Shown one piece after another: positions 1-20,677 of a stretch of 64,000 nucleotides of DNA. The stretch comes from Xestospongia bergquistia (lineage: Eukaryota > Porifera > Demospongiae > Haplosclerida > Petrosiidae). Position 1 is the first letter of the stretch. Every line of letters begins with the position of its first letter. The notes beneath the pieces are model-generated. The model worked only from the letters and a program-made list of their open reading frames with translations, did not search any database and was not told the DNA's origin. A program made the translations under genes and the position numbers. The stretch spans positions 5,073,001 to 5,137,000 of the forward strand of contig OZ014421.1 in the NCBI GenBank assembly GCA_963965975.1, given 5' to 3'.

Positions 1-1510
1 TTTATCAGTGGATTACTTGGTGTAGCGCTGACACCATTTGTTTTGTTTACTATTAAAGAACCCAAGCGAGAACAAGAGAATGATCATAAAGATGGCTTGC
101 AACGTAAAGAGAAAGAAAGTACAGTAATTGTTCAATTAAAAGAACTTTGGCAGAAAATAAAACTTATTACAAAAACTTTTTTTATGCCTGGTATGTTTGT
201 GCTGTGTATTGGTGGTGGTATCCGTAATGCTGGAGGATATGTTTGGGCTTATAATACACAGCCTTTTTTCTCTCTAAAGTACACAGACGATGTCATTGCT
301 GCTTACATGTCTGTAATCCCACTGGTTGCTGGATCAATTGGAGCTGTTGTTGGAGGACTGATATCAGATCTGTTAGTTAAGAACCGAGGACCTTACGCTC
401 GTATTTGGGTTCTCATTGTTAGTCAGGTAAAAATGCTATTACAATACATTTATAATGATGCCTTGACACTAAGGGAATTTACAGTGTAACTCTTTTTATG
501 ATAAGTACTTTTGTCTCCTTTTTTCATAGCATCCTCAAGGCAGACTTGAATGATAGACTATAGTATTTAGCATGGAAATTCCCAATTATAGAATTTATTT
601 AACATTTTTTTATACAATAACAAGCTAAATTCTTATTTCCCTGATTCAAATTATTAGCATGTACCAATAACCTAATGTCTGACTCAAACTTTGGACTATT
701 GTTTCAGACATAATATAGTAACTTAGTAGGTTGCCTTGAGACTAATAGCTTACCTCATGATTGATGACCATATATGGTATTCCTTGTAGTATTGTCAACT
801 ATGATAACTACATTCACATGACATGGAAGTAACCTTGAGTGGGCATGATCTATCTCACACATCAAAAGAGATCATATTATAGCAACCTCTATAATGAGAC
901 AACTTCCCTTTGACCTTATAGACTAGTCCATTACTAAGTCTCTTTGATTCTATACCAACCACTATACACAGAACCTATAATCCCTTTATACTAGTACACC
1001 AGTAACTACTATATATGTATAACTAACCTTAATGCAAGAGATTGTATTGAAGTATATCTCATTCTATCACTACAGGTATTAGCTGCTCCATTTGCTGCAT
1101 TAGCTCTCTTTTTGCCTGCACCATGGTGTTTCTTAACTCTTATTCCATCAAATGTTATTGGAGAAATGTGGGTGGGTGTGTTATCTGCTATTGTGATTGA
1201 TATCTCTCCTACTAAAATACGTACCTCAGTGATTGCTATCTATCTCTTTATAATCACTGTCATTGGAGGTAACTTCAACGTGTTAGTCCCTCCTCTGGAG
1301 AAAGGTTTTGAACATCATACAAGCAAATATGATGCTACTAAATGGGCCATTTTTTTGACCTTTCCTTGTCTCTATGTCTTGAGTTCCATCATTTTCATCT
1401 TGGCATTTTTCCTGATTCGTATAGATATCAAGGTGAAAAAGAAACGTGATGCCGCACTCTCTCTTAATCGACCAGAGAAATCAGGGTCAATAGATAGCAT
1501 TGAGTCATAA
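1..1510 (+). CDS. MFS transporter, spinster-like (3' part, two exons)
   Basis: Two exons are visible: 1-426, which runs in from outside the window, and 1076-1510. They join in phase 0 with a GT donor at 427 and an AG acceptor at 1075, and end at TAA 1508-1510. The first exon reads FISGLLGVALTPFVLF then an IKEPKRE motif, as found at the central loop of spinster-type major facilitator proteins. Several hydrophobic segments follow (for example GGYVWAYNTQPFF, AAYMSVIPLVAGSIGAVVGGLISD, and two near the C terminus), then a charged cytoplasmic tail KVKKKRD. The family moves small organic solutes across membranes; the substrate cannot be told from the sequence. The N-terminal half is missing only because of the window edge. 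It could be another MFS subfamily; the membership of MFS is firmer than the spinster label. Confidence 0.75.
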
Positions 1511-1865
1511 TAAGTCGAAAGGCTACTTTATTAACTTTAACTTTATTAACTAATTATTGTAATATACTATCAAATATAATATTAATTTAATAATATTATA
1601 CATGATTGCATATATTTGATCTGATGTCAATTGTTTTATTAAAAGAGGCTTAAATTTTCCTTGCAAATGTATGTGCAATAGTATTGTTAAGTGTATGGGA
1701 TGGTTTGATGTAGAGGATGCCCCTTTGTTATATGCACTAATCACTATGGTATATATCATGCCAAAGGATGTTCCTTTGTATTTATGCGCTAATGAAAGGC
1801 TATTATCATTTAACTGTAATGCACCTCAGAAACATTATATCAATCAATATATTATGTAGTGGAAG
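1511..1865. other. Convergent intergenic spacer, AT-rich
   Basis: This 355-base stretch separates the stop codons of the MFS gene (+) and the coiled-coil gene (-). It should hold both 3' UTRs. Short open frames here on either strand are AT-rich and lack any recognisable motif; I see no gene. Confidence 0.6.
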
Positions 1866-4800
1866 TTAGTGTTGATAGAGTTGTTTGATAGTAGTGACAG
1901 AAATTTGCCAAGTACTATGCCATTTCTCCTCTTTTCTTATCTCTTCAGTTTCATTAGCAGTTATTTCAATAAGTTGTCCATGACACCAGGATTGATACTC
2001 CTAATGTAAGGAAAAATAGATGAGTGCATTGTGTATAGTTGAGAAGTGTAGTAGCATCAACAGCAGTGTTAATATAGGTGTTAGAATTTGGGGGAGTGGA
2101 GTTAAGTACTATATCATTGACTGTTTATAAATAAGTTTGATTTAAGTGAGTGGACAGATGAATAGTATCAATGGATAAGATTAATGAATTAATACCTTTA
2201 ATACACAATCTCTGGCATTGATCACAGCCTTGTGTGCTGGGGTGACCTTTTCAGATGTTACATTGCTTGCCACTACATCAATATATTAACATTATAGTTC
2301 ATTACTATATTATTTTAGGAAAATACATACATTTTTTGGTTAGTTCTTTATCTCCAAATGTCAGTGTCTTATCATCAACTCCACACCAACTTCCACATTT
2401 ATTAGTGTACGTAGTACTAGTGCTTGACTGAGATTGCTCTATTATAACTGTTAATAGAACAATAAAATGGTATCCTAGGTCACTGTGGTAAGTACTGATG
2501 TTCACTAGTCTAGAGTTTACTAATGGTAGCTATCCTAGGTCACTGCAGTAAGTACTGATGTTCACTAGTCTAGAGGTTACTAACACTAGATATACTAGAT
2601 TACTGCAGTAACTAGTTAATGTTAGCTAGCACTAATGTTCATGGTACATATACTACTGACCCTCTTGTTTGACATATTTTCTCATCAGTTCTTCTTGAGA
2701 TGGTAATGTTGGACTAGGAGGTACAATATCTTCTTGGCTCACTGCACCATCCAACAGAGCTAATAGACTAGGTACATTGTCTAGCAATGATTGTAGGAAT
2801 TTTTTAGATTCCGTCTGGACTATCTCCTATTAAATGCCATTTATTAGTCTGTTCCATCAATCCATACATTCATTTTTTCTTACTTTAGCTCTTTTTGATC
2901 TCTCTCTTAATGTTTCTATTATTCTAAGATGTCTGTCATCTTCTTCACTACATAACTTATGGAGATCATTAGATCTCTCAGGATGACCCAGTACAGGACG
3001 AAGAGTTGATTCATGAGACATCTAATACACATGTACATGTACATAATGAAACACATATGTGATATGTTCTATTAATAGGTGTACATGTACGTTTAGAGGA
3101 AAGGATATATATCTCCTTTTAAAAATGGTACTGTCGAAAAATGTACTTGTACAAGTAATATTACATAAATATTTAACAATAGATGTACATATTACCTTTA
3201 TTGTTTTCAATTTATCTATTTCTTGTGTAAATGGTTGTAGTGTCTCTAATAATGTCAACTTTAGTCTTTCCTGACTCTGTATGACCACACCTCCAAATAT
3301 AACCCGAGGCAATCCTTCTAATGTACTCATTAACAAAATTAATTGGGTATGTAATTCTGCATGGAGAAAAATCTTAAAAATTTGTTTATAGATCTTTTTT
3401 TGCTGACCATCAATACAATTATTTCTGTATGCTTCGGCTTGTGCTCGGTAACCATGACAACGCTCAATCAAACCATCCATGCACTGTTCAAATGTTTCAG
3501 CTACATCATTCGGTTGAGTACTATTGCGGGATCCTTTCTGACGATAATATTCCTTAAATAGATAAATGATAGAGATCTTTGATAGAGAAGGTTACTGACC
3601 TCTGTTAATGAATAGAGCTTTTTATGTGTACTGTTAAGAATAGAACGGATCTTAGGCAAAAAACACCTATACAGATAAGTATAAACTTGTGCATTCTTGA
3701 ATATTTATCAGTATACTATAATACTAGTATATTGCTCTGTATACTACTAGTATCCTGACTTACTCTGAGCCATCGTTACCTCCACCAATTCCATAGCTAA
3801 CATGTTTCCTCTCCATTTGTTGTTGTCTACGCCTACACAATTAATTAGTTACACTACACTATTTATAGCCACACCTACTTTGATACCGATACTTTCCCTT
3901 GTTTAGATTGGTCAGTAGTGGCTGTAAGCCCCTGTAATGATTAGTCTTAATTGATATTGATCAATGGTTTATATGCACCTTCCTTTCAGAAGTGTTTTTA
4001 GTTCCATTTCCTTTTTTATCTGATGAATTAGGACCACCAGTATAACTAAGAATAATAGAAAACAAAATTTAATACAAATATGGTGCCATCCCATACAACA
4101 ATGCCATATTAGCATAAGGTATAGTCCATGTACATATAGTCCATGTACATATAGTACCCTATAGCATGCACATGTAATTTGGGTAGCCCACAAGGTCATT
4201 GACTGGCTACACCCTGCTATTGTAATGAGTAAACAATAATATGTGTTGTAAATATATATTCATTCTCTTATAGTATGTGTATGTTTGTGTTTATTAAACT
4301 GACTTCATGATGCTTCTTGTAATGTCTACAGCAGAAATGGGAGTGGGAGCAATCAGATGGAGATTAGGTTTTCCGACCCTTGCTCCTTGAAGTTTTTCAA
4401 TTTGACAATAAAGATAGCTCACACGTTGATGTAAGGCCTCAAATAATGGTAGAAGTGAAGAGAGAAGAGTATCTCCTGATAACTAAGAAAAAGGGAATTA
4501 TGACCACAGTAACTAATTTAGGAAGGACACTGTTGCCATAACTACTTCAATTTTATTGCAAATTAGGTCACAATTTATCAGATATAAATATATATATTTA
4601 CATCATCGTTCACTCATAATTGATACATTATAGCAAAATACAATCTCCTTCAAAAATTGGAAGATTATTGTCTGGTATGTTCTTAGGACAACTATAATAT
4701 TGGTATATTTGAATACTAAAACTAAACTAAACTAAATTAACTAACATTCTAAAATAATATTATTGTTTCATATGTACCTTGTCAGTTAAATCTACTTTCT

Positions 4801-7800
4801 TTAATTTTTCTTCAAGAGCCTCAATTTTATCTGTCAACTTAAGAGATTGTCCATTACTAGCAGCAACCTATAGTATAGTAAATATCATATATCTATCTGA
4901 CTGTCTATCCATTCATCCATCCCATGATCCATCCATCCATCCATTCATTGACACCTCTGTTTTGATTTGAACTTGACAATTTGTTAGTATTTTATTGACA
5001 TTTTCCAGAAATACAAGATCCATTAGATGATGATCATATCTACATCATGTTATATAGTAATAATATAATATACTAATGAACACTAACTTAATGGCAAACT
5101 CAGCAGAATATGTATCACTAAGTCTCTCTTTTCCAACTTGCTCCAGTGACTTTAGCTCTTCAGTGATTTGTTTTTGATACCTTTCAATTCTTTGAACTTG
5201 TTTTTCCTATTGTGTGTGTGTGTGTGAGTGACCACATCAGACTATTTTATTGATTAAAACTAACCAGTTTTGTTTTAAAGATATCAACCTCATTTGGACA
5301 ATAATTTCCTCCTTCAGAAAATAACCTAACAAGTCAAATATAATATTACTAATAAACTTATACGCCCACTCACTTAATAGACTGAAGATATTCTTCATTA
5401 GATCTAGATAGTTCTTGTAAAGAGTCTTGTGTCAGTGATTGATGAGTATTAAATACTTCAGTAAACTTGGTAGAGTACTAGTTATTGTAAACAATAATAA
5501 TAAATTATCTCATATCAAATTACCTTAGAGAAAATGTCTTCAGCTTCAGTATGGACTTTTTTAATGCTACATGAACATGATAATATGTGTCACTATATGT
5601 ATTAAACTAATATGTAAATGTACATCTACATGTATAATGTATGTATACATGTCATATACATTATACATGTATAATGTATGTATACATGTCATGTACATTA
5701 GACATGTAAAATGTACCGTGTGGTCGTGCTACAGTTTGATAGTTTGGTAAACACTGTTGATAGAGAGGTAGATAAGTGAGCAATCTAACAAAAATGATAA
5801 CGAGATTTATTTATATCATTATGATGTAATCATTACCTCATTATTTAGGATTTCCCAAAGCTTATTAACTTTTGTCTTTTCTTCTTTCAAACTAGTACTA
5901 ATACCTTTAACATGATATGCTAATCTCTCTTGATGTCCCAATATTTCCGCTGTTATAAATATCTCATGAATTATTCATAAGAATTCAATTGTACCTGTGC
6001 GGACATCATGTATATCTTGCTTGATCCTGGATGGGCGTGGCTCATGTAAATGTAGACGGAGTTCCAGTTCTGTTTTGAATTCTTCTTCCTGTAATTACAA
6101 AGGAAGTGAGTGGGTGGAGCTCAAACTGGACCTACTTTTCCTAAAGTGATACTCTCAGCTTCTCTAAGTTTATCGTTCTTCCAAGTCTCCAAATTATTGA
6201 GAAAACAGGAACAAAATCTAATTTAGAGATTATTCAGCCAGACAGACAAAGAGGTAGACATAAAGACAGACAGACAGACAGACAGACAAAGACATAGACA
6301 AATAACACATACCCTTTTCTAGCTTCAATATACTTTGCATCTGCAATAACTAAAGATTCAGTAGCAAATGTTTGAACACTACCCTCAATATCTACAGTAT
6401 ATACAATACAATATGATACAATCAATAATGTACTGCCAGTACAAACCTTCATCTTGAGTTAAAAACACAGCACCACTCCCAGCTGTGTCTTGAGTGAGAC
6501 CACCTTGAGACAATACATAAAATGATGTCCCAGAACTAGTAGCAATCACTTCATCAATTACTGAGCTCAACGAAGTAGGACTACGATCAGAAGAAGACAC
6601 CATTGATCCTACCTATAATGACAACATGATCAGATTAGTACAATACATGACAATACATTTAATACTCTGTATTGCATACAGTTATATAGTTACTTACTGA
6701 ACTAGCTCGACTGACTGATAGTTTTGATCGACTAAGTTTAGTACCTCGACTTTCACTTCTAGTTCCTCCTGTGAAAGAAATGTAATATACTTTAGTAATG
6801 GACATTAATTTACCTGGAGTAGTTTTGGGTGTCTTGGCTTTCTTCTTCTTCTGAAGGACAAAACGAGAAGATAGTTAATTTATTATAATAGTTATTGTTT
6901 GTGTACTGCATTTACTATTGTATAGATTACAATAGTTCCTGACAATGTTATTTGATCTGATTCAAAAGTTCATACAAAAGACTGCCTCAGATTATTACAA
7001 CATCATTACTTCATCATATACACAAATGAAGTCTCATTCCCAGACATAGGAATGAGTCCTTGCATACCTTTGGTGGGACTCTGTCTACTCCAAAGTATTT
7101 ACATAGTTCATTGTCATAGTTAGTGAGTTCAGATTGTATTAGAGATGGATAATTGTGAGCTCCATTTAACATTGTCTCATAAAATGTGACATACCTACAA
7201 AATGGAATGTACTATATATAAGAAATGATGAATAAGCACTTATTAGATGGGCATAACTGAATGTTGAAGTAGATGTACATATATTTGTATTCTTTTTACC
7301 CAGATTTTATATTATCAAGCATTTCCAAAGACTGTCTCAGATAGTCTTGTAATTCCTACACAGTTCTCCATTTATAATATCAACTGAACAAATATAGACT
7401 GACTTCTTGTGAACTAGCTTGTCTAAGTCTGTCAAGAACATAGTCTAAATTGGCTTCTAAAGTCTGATTGTCTGTGTCGTGTTGATTTCGGAGACTTGCT
7501 AACTGATGTTCATGGCTCCTTGAGGTTTCATCCAAATTTAGTAAGTAAGTGTCCCAGAGATGGCTAGCTCCTTGTGAATACTGAAAGAGTGAGGTGAAAT
7601 GAGATTGTAGAAGAGAGAGGAGAAATGAGAAAGATTTCTGGAGGAAGAGATGTTATAGCTTTGTTATTGTTGTAGTGAATGTAATACCTCTAATGTTCTC
7701 AGTTCTTCTCTAATTTGAGTTTGATGTGACTCTAATATAGGTACAAACCGTTCACTGAGAAACTAAAATACATACACACAAAGATATCATATAGTGTACA

Positions 7801-8154
7801 TGTGTGTTACCTGATAGGCATCAGATGAATCCAATATCTGTTCAGTAATCAATGAATCCTATTATAAAAATTATTATTATTGTTTATGTAACAGTTCATC
7901 CATCCATTCACACATCTAACTATCCATCCATCAAGCACTCTCATTTATTCATCCATCCATCAATCTATCCATTATTCTAACAATTACCTTTACATGCTCC
8001 ATTTTCTTCTCAACATGTGTACATACTTCATCTTGATATTGCTGCCATTCCATTATAAATGTAGACTGCATTTGTTCTAAATGTATATGTAATGACAGTT
8101 AATAACTATTAATTGCTGTTGATTATATTAAAACATCAGTCGGTCAATCTTGTA

Positions 8155-8192
<38 letters not shown>

Positions 8193-11100
8193 GACTCTAT
8201 CATTTATAAACTTAATACCGATGTGCTGTAGTATTTTCAAATAGTTCTCTTTCCATTCGTAAATTTTACCCTTAGTAGCTTGAGGAGGACTCAAGACACT
8301 ATTAAAAGAATCACAATAAATTAAATTGTCAAGTAATGAGCAAATAAAACTGTCTCATATCACTATATACCACAAGGTGACATTACCTCAATTGTTGAAG
8401 ATGACTTTCTAATTGTTGTCTCACAGAGACTTGCTCAGTAATCAGGTTATGTCTCAATTGTTGTATGCTAAATGGATTCATAATTTCCTCACTATCCATA
8501 TATTGCCTATATAGTTTATGTATAACAATTTATTGTATTATGATGAATATTTTACTTGAATTTTTGCTCTGCACGATTGCACATTAAATGTCTCCACTGC
8601 TTCACAACATCTTCCCAGCAATGTCGACTGACTGTTTGTTTTTTGTAACTTGCTAGAATGTAAAGAGATGAAAGATATGAATTATTCGATTGATGGATGA
8701 ATGATTAGATGGATGGACAGATGGATAGGTAGATAGATGGATGGGTAGGTAGATAGATGGATGGACAGGTAGATAAACCTGTTGTTAGATCTCTACATAA
8801 TTTAATGTAACATTTTTTGTTATTCAATATTGTCAAGTTAATCTTCATGGCTTCTTCCTCAATGACTTTGTCCACATCATGAGGTAATAGATAGGCTACT
8901 GTATATAATGTTTCAGTATGTTTAGTGAGAGCTTGTGATATCTGAACAGAGAGAATTAGTACTGATAAGAATCATCCATATAGCCATCTTTCCTAACCAT
9001 TTTTGAATGTTTATCCTGGATTTCCATTATTTGCTCTTCAAATTCCTCAATTGCCTTTCGTTCTTCTTCGTATCTAGACTCTATAGAGCTCCATAAACTC
9101 ACTAGGGACTCATAACTGGACTGTAAGATAGCCTAAAATTGGGGCACTATGTCAAAAACCAGTAGGACAGTATACACATTAACTACATTTCATCATAAAT
9201 AGTGGAAAACACTCCATTAGTAATAAATACTTTAAGTGTACATGTTACAAAGTTAGTTGTACTCCTCATAAGTGATCCTAGCTATAAATCATTAACATTA
9301 AAGGAGAGCCAATAAACTGTTCTACAAATTAGCTAAGCATACTGACAGTAGACTGGCAAAGAATGTAAATGTTTCTTTTGTCACTGTAGTACAAGTAAAC
9401 ACGGTGTACTTGCTTTGTGAACAATATATCAAATATCTATATGTACATACGCTTATATGTAGATTCCTGTGGTCATAACAGTAACTATGTACAATGTAAA
9501 TGATGGTTTGCTATTTAAAATACATGTACATGTTATGTCAATGCACCTATCACAATATTGGTTTTATATTGCAAATTCAAAATACATGTAAGCCCTATAT
9601 CTTATGTACGCTAATACTATATAATCATTATTAAAAAGGGAGTCAATAATCAACCTTCCATGAAGTCTTTTTATCAACCATTTCATCTGCCATTAATAAA
9701 ATACTATGCGTTATTAATGTACCATTGTCTACGATCAGTAAAACAAAAGCAATGTTGAACGAGACATTGTAATACTGATTTCCCTTAACCCAACCATCCA
9801 CCCGTATAACAATTATACAGTCTGAGACTTAGACTATTCACTGAGTCAGGTCTGAAGTTCAGATGGCTTCTTCTATATGCCATACACTAGTATTCCATGT
9901 ACCAAGAAGGATTTCACAGACAGACATGCAGGAAACAACAGTAAAAACAACACATGTGGTAAGACTGAACATAATATACAACTCTTATAGTGGACATGAT
10001 ATAATATACTGACCTCATTGTCTTTGCTATTTTCAGACAACACCTTGTCAACCACTAAATGAAATAACTCCATTAGTAATGCATTTAAGACTCTATATTA
10101 ATTACTAGTAATCATTCAGACAGTAGTAGTAGTAATAGAATTGAGTGACGTGTATGTCTACTATATAGTACTAAATAAACTCTATTACTTACTCGGTTAT
10201 GATAATCATTGAAATGACACAATGACATCAACTAATAATTTGCATAAGTATCATACATATACTGGTAAAATATATAAGTCCATCATAACAATGTTCTAGC
10301 ATACAAATGTCGATACATTTCCTAGTATTTACATAGCATTTATTGCTTGGGTTAAAATTATAATAATTATATACCTTACAGACATAACGGGTATATTTGA
10401 ATAAATAATATGAATATATAGCTTTAACAAAGTATGTGTACATGTACATGTATATATACATGTATATCTTAACCACTTCAACTTATCATGGTCCAATGCA
10501 CATACCTATCAACTATCTATAGTACAAATTACAAACACTATGTTTGTAGTGTACTCTTAGCACTTCATTGCCATTACTAGAATGTGACCTTAGAGAATGT
10601 TACATTAGATAATAAGGAACAAACTGAGGTATAATTAGTTCATTTTGGTGTCAGATTGTCTATGATTTGCCTTTAGAGGTAAGTTATTGTAGTTGCGTAA
10701 ACACACACCTTGATCATTTTGCTGAAGGCAAGTATTAAAATGCGTGCAAACTCCTTCAACCTCTGTCCTGAACTGGTTACTCATGAGATCCAAACTTTGA
10801 TTCATTCCAAAGACAACTTGGTCATGTCTTTAAGAAGAAATGAAACTCATTAAACAAACAAATTGATAGTTAAGAATGCAAACTTCAACTAATATAGTTT
10901 TGCTTAGGTCAACCAATAAAAACATTCTCTTAAACTGTAAGTTTAAACATCTGTTATTATGATAGAAGGTCATAGAGTATTCTATTACCACAAATGCCAT
11001 GTACTGTGTAATCCACGATGCTTAGTGTGTTCATTCCTCCTTTATTACATCAATATAATAATTATAGTTATTAAAAAACAATAATAAGAATGAGATCCTA

Positions 11101-12675
11101 TATCTTACATGTTTTTTGTTTTATTTAATTTTTAGAAGGGTCCAACATGCGTACCTTTTCCTTCTTTTTTCTCGTATTCGTTCTTCTAAACTTTCATCAC
11201 CTGAGCAAAAAGCAGATACATTATCAACTAAATGATCATCTTATAATGACATTATATTATTATAGACATGTATTATATATATAGTATGTCATATAGATAC
11301 CACTGGTAGTAGGAATAATGTCATTCAAACTCTGAACATCTTGTATCTCTTCAGATTTTCTTTTGCTATAATCAAATTAAAAGAGATTTGGTAAATATAG
11401 TTATGGAAAAGACATTGTTTTAATGTTCTGTCATTTTAACATTATTAGCATTTTTTCTAATTGTACATCTCATACTCATTGTAAAAGGTGGTCATTGTTA
11501 TAAATGGAAACACAATGTACTATCTATACATCCATTAATCAACTAATCTATCTATCCATCCATTCGTTCATCTGTCTATCAATCATTCATATGTAATCAG
11601 GTGATGTCCATCTAAACTTTCCTTTCCTGTTATAAATTCTATTGTTTGATATGTAAACTAACAAAGCACTCTTAAGTACTTTCATTGGTAAAATAATAAT
11701 AATAATTCAATTGAATGAATGTTGTTTTAAACTTAAAAGGTTTAAATTTTGATAGTTACTTCCTAATATAATTACTATTGTACTATACTTCTATTGTTAG
11801 TTAGGAACTCTCGGTTACAGTTTAGGAAGTTAAAACAACTTGTCACACACTCTCAGTGTTCTATATCAATGTTTCATTAACATAATAATAATAATTACTC
11901 TCACTATATCTTAGTTATGTAAGTGTCTCTATGGACTCTCAGAACATTTACCAGTTTGATTTAATTCCTTTAGAAGATTTGGATTGAAGGTGTTGTTCAA
12001 GTGACATTAATTTATCATTATGGGTCTGGTTTCGTATTAGGGGGATCCCTCGTTTCAAGGCTTTATGAGCAATATTTGCTTGTACTGTGGCAATCTATTG
12101 GAATGAGAGGAACCCTGTCATTATTACTATTGATAACTTATATGGTCACTCTAGTAATAACATGCCTAGGATAAGAAAATGGTTATTCATTTAGTCAAAT
12201 AGTCATGAGACCCTTAAAGACTGGACCATTGATAGCAATGTTCAGAGGTCTAATATTGATGTCCAACCTCTAACTTAACTATTACTAATGTACAACAAAG
12301 CATGAACTTCGCTGACGGACCTCTAGACATTTCATTATTGTGAAAACCTTATCAACCATCTTGTCCATTTGTCTAAGTAAATATCCATCCTTCCACCTAT
12401 TCATCCATTCCAATCCATTCGTCTATTCATATAGTCTGGTTGGTCATATTCTCATGTACCAATATTGCACATCTTTCTATAGATTCTATGTTAGGTCATA
12501 GGTGAAGAAGAGGAGAGGGGTACGAGGTACAAGGAAGTAGACTATAGTACATGACCTTAAAAGTTATTTTCTTCCCATCATTAAGGTATATTGAGGGCAA
12601 TAAATTCACTCTTACTTTCAACTGTTTTTCGCCATTGGATATTTCATTTGGATGTATCAGCCCAGAGCTTGCCAT
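1866..12675 (-). CDS. Large coiled-coil protein, CCDC180-like (30 or more exons)
   Basis: The start codon is at 12675; the first exon 12616-12675 encodes MASSGLIHPNEISNGEKQLK. The last exon is 1866-2000 and ends QLYQH-stop. Exons I could place at the 3' end, with phases that agree: 3196-about 3560, 2884-3021, 2661-2826, about 2322-2454, 2196-2272, 1866-2000. Many short coding blocks lie between, e.g. near 11950-12097, 10712-10830, 9000-9135, 8780-8940, 7405-7580, 7068-7197, 6450-6612 and 5840-5950. Nearly all are rich in E, K, Q and L and look helical. One block reads CKYFGVDRVPPK; another, near the C terminus, reads LRPVLGHPERS after a segment GYRAQAEAYRNNC. From memory these fit the C-terminal DUF4456 region of CCDC180, a protein of ciliated cells. 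I did not compare it with a database; another ciliary coiled-coil protein remains possible. The exon list in the middle is approximate. Confidence 0.6.
2462..2640. repeat. Degenerate tandem repeat, about 60-bp unit
   Basis: In an intron of the coiled-coil gene, the motif TATCCTAGGTCACTG followed by AAGTACTGATGTTCACTAG occurs twice about 61 bases apart, with a third, more diverged copy after it. Confidence 0.75.
5615..5715. repeat. Palindromic ACATGT/ATACAT repeat
   Basis: About 100 bases in an intron of the coiled-coil gene consist of near-copies of a block containing ATGTATGTATACATGTCAT. Each block is close to its own reverse complement, so the strand could fold into a long hairpin. Confidence 0.7.
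8157..8189. repeat. (CA)n microsatellite
   Basis: An uninterrupted CA dinucleotide run lies in an intron of the coiled-coil gene. Confidence 0.95.
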
Positions 12676-12961
12676 AGCAGAACACTTTGTTTGGTATAGA
12701 CAATGTTGCTATGACAACCACACCCTCGCAATAAGCGCAAATTGCGCACTTTTAATTTTGTGTGATCGAACAATTATTATAACCATAATAATATTACGAC
12801 AAAGCTTACATAGTGACAAAACAGTATATATTACTAGCTAGAAACAGGAAACAGATGACAGCACAGTTTAAACAGTAAATAGTGTGTGTTCAGTGTATTG
12901 TATAATGTCAGTATGTATGACAGCAATAATAGAACAAAAATATGAAAAAGAGAGTTAAGCA

Positions 12962-13845
12962 TTATACATTAACTAATGTGTATGGTTTGGATGATGATTG
13001 TAAAGAAGAGTTTACAGTTTTCATTTGAAGGTGCTGTGTGTACATGTTAGTTGCAGCATGCTCTCTCTCTCGACTCCAAACTTCATCCGTACAATCGCGT
13101 TTCCATTTGGTGCGACGATTCTGATACCAAGTTTTGACATGCTTTTCTGTCAATCCAATCATTTGTGCTAGTCTGCAACGATCTACTTTAGTGAGGTACT
13201 TCTGCTGGCTAAATCTACTCTCCAATTGTTGCAGTTGTGAGCTAGTGAAGGTAGTCCTTTTCTTCTTCTTGTATTTCTTACTTGTTTTGTCTTCAATGGG
13301 GCCACTGTCCATTACAATCGCATCATCAGATGTTGGTGAAGAAGGTTCTGGAGAAGTGTCACTACAACTGTCTTCATCTTCAACTTCATCATCATCTTAA
13401 TAAAACAAAAGAAAGAAAAGAAAAAGTCAATATTCAAGTTGGTGTAATAATTGTCCAACTTACTTTGTGCAATGTCGGTATGGTCCATTTTTTTCTTAGT
13501 GTTCAAAAGACTTAAACTCTGTTGTTGAATTGATGAAGGTTGAAAGTTCCATGTGGAGTTGACTAGTGGCTTGTAAGCCATTGGTAGTCCTAGTACACTC
13601 CAGGCATTAAAGGCTGGATTCCATGTTGTTGTAGAGGAGAGTGGCATACCAAAAGAAAGAGGAAGAGCAGTTACTCCTGCATTGACCATTATCTCTCTTG
13701 GCTGTGACAGCAACAAAGGTGGAGAAGATGGAGGAGTGCTAGATGGTGACTCGCATGTGCTGCTGGATTTACTATGTCTTCTTGATTGTTGTAGTAAACG
13801 CTCCACAGAGAATGAGAGAAGATGAGATTGTTCTTGTAGTGCCAT
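12962..13845 (-). CDS. ANTP-class homeobox protein, BarH-like
   Basis: Two exons, 13464-13845 and 12962-13395, join in phase 1 to give 271 aa. The homeodomain spans about residues 170-229 and ends [14 protein letters not shown]. It has R5, F8, L16, F20, T47, W48, Y49, Q50, N51 and R53; T47 with Y49 and the KYL segment of helix 1-2 are typical of the BarH group, with Tlx and Bsh as the next choices. Residues 12-18, FSVERLL, fit the eh1 motif that binds Groucho/TLE co-repressors, so the protein is probably a nuclear repressor. Between them lie a Ser/Pro-rich stretch and an acidic stretch (EVEDED). I chose ATG 13845 because the sequence becomes low-complexity and hydrophobic upstream, though the frame stays open to 14055. 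The neighbours upstream and downstream are on the same strand and very close. Confidence 0.9.
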
Positions 13846-14071
13846 CTTTCTTGTCCAATGATCAGTATTGATTACCAAAATAATTGATGCAGCGGGTGCT
13901 TTATTTTTATAATGTTCCCAGCTACACCTACGCATATGATTAACTATTAGTTTAATAAAGTTAATTAATAATACAAACATAATAATTATTAAAAAGATAA
14001 ATTTAGTGATAATGATGCTAACAAATTTTGATAGCAGGGCTAATAATGAAAACAAACAATAATAAGTGCAG

Positions 14072-20501
<6,430 letters not shown>

Positions 20502-20677
20502 AACTCTCTGTAACTATATTACACGGAAGTGTTGATCAAAGGGTTAAAAATAATTACCTAGTAATAATAACAATTATTGTTTGTTTAACATAAAATCATA
20601 GAGTTACAAGTTTATTGAAATGACAGACTAAACAAAGAGGAATGGGTGGAGTCAAATGGAACAGGAGACAGAAATCG

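Noticed and set aside
13846..14055. N-terminal extension of the homeobox protein
   Set aside because: The added residues are a run of I, L, F and V encoded by AT-rich DNA, more like 5' UTR; ATG 13845 with the eh1 motif just after it is the better start.
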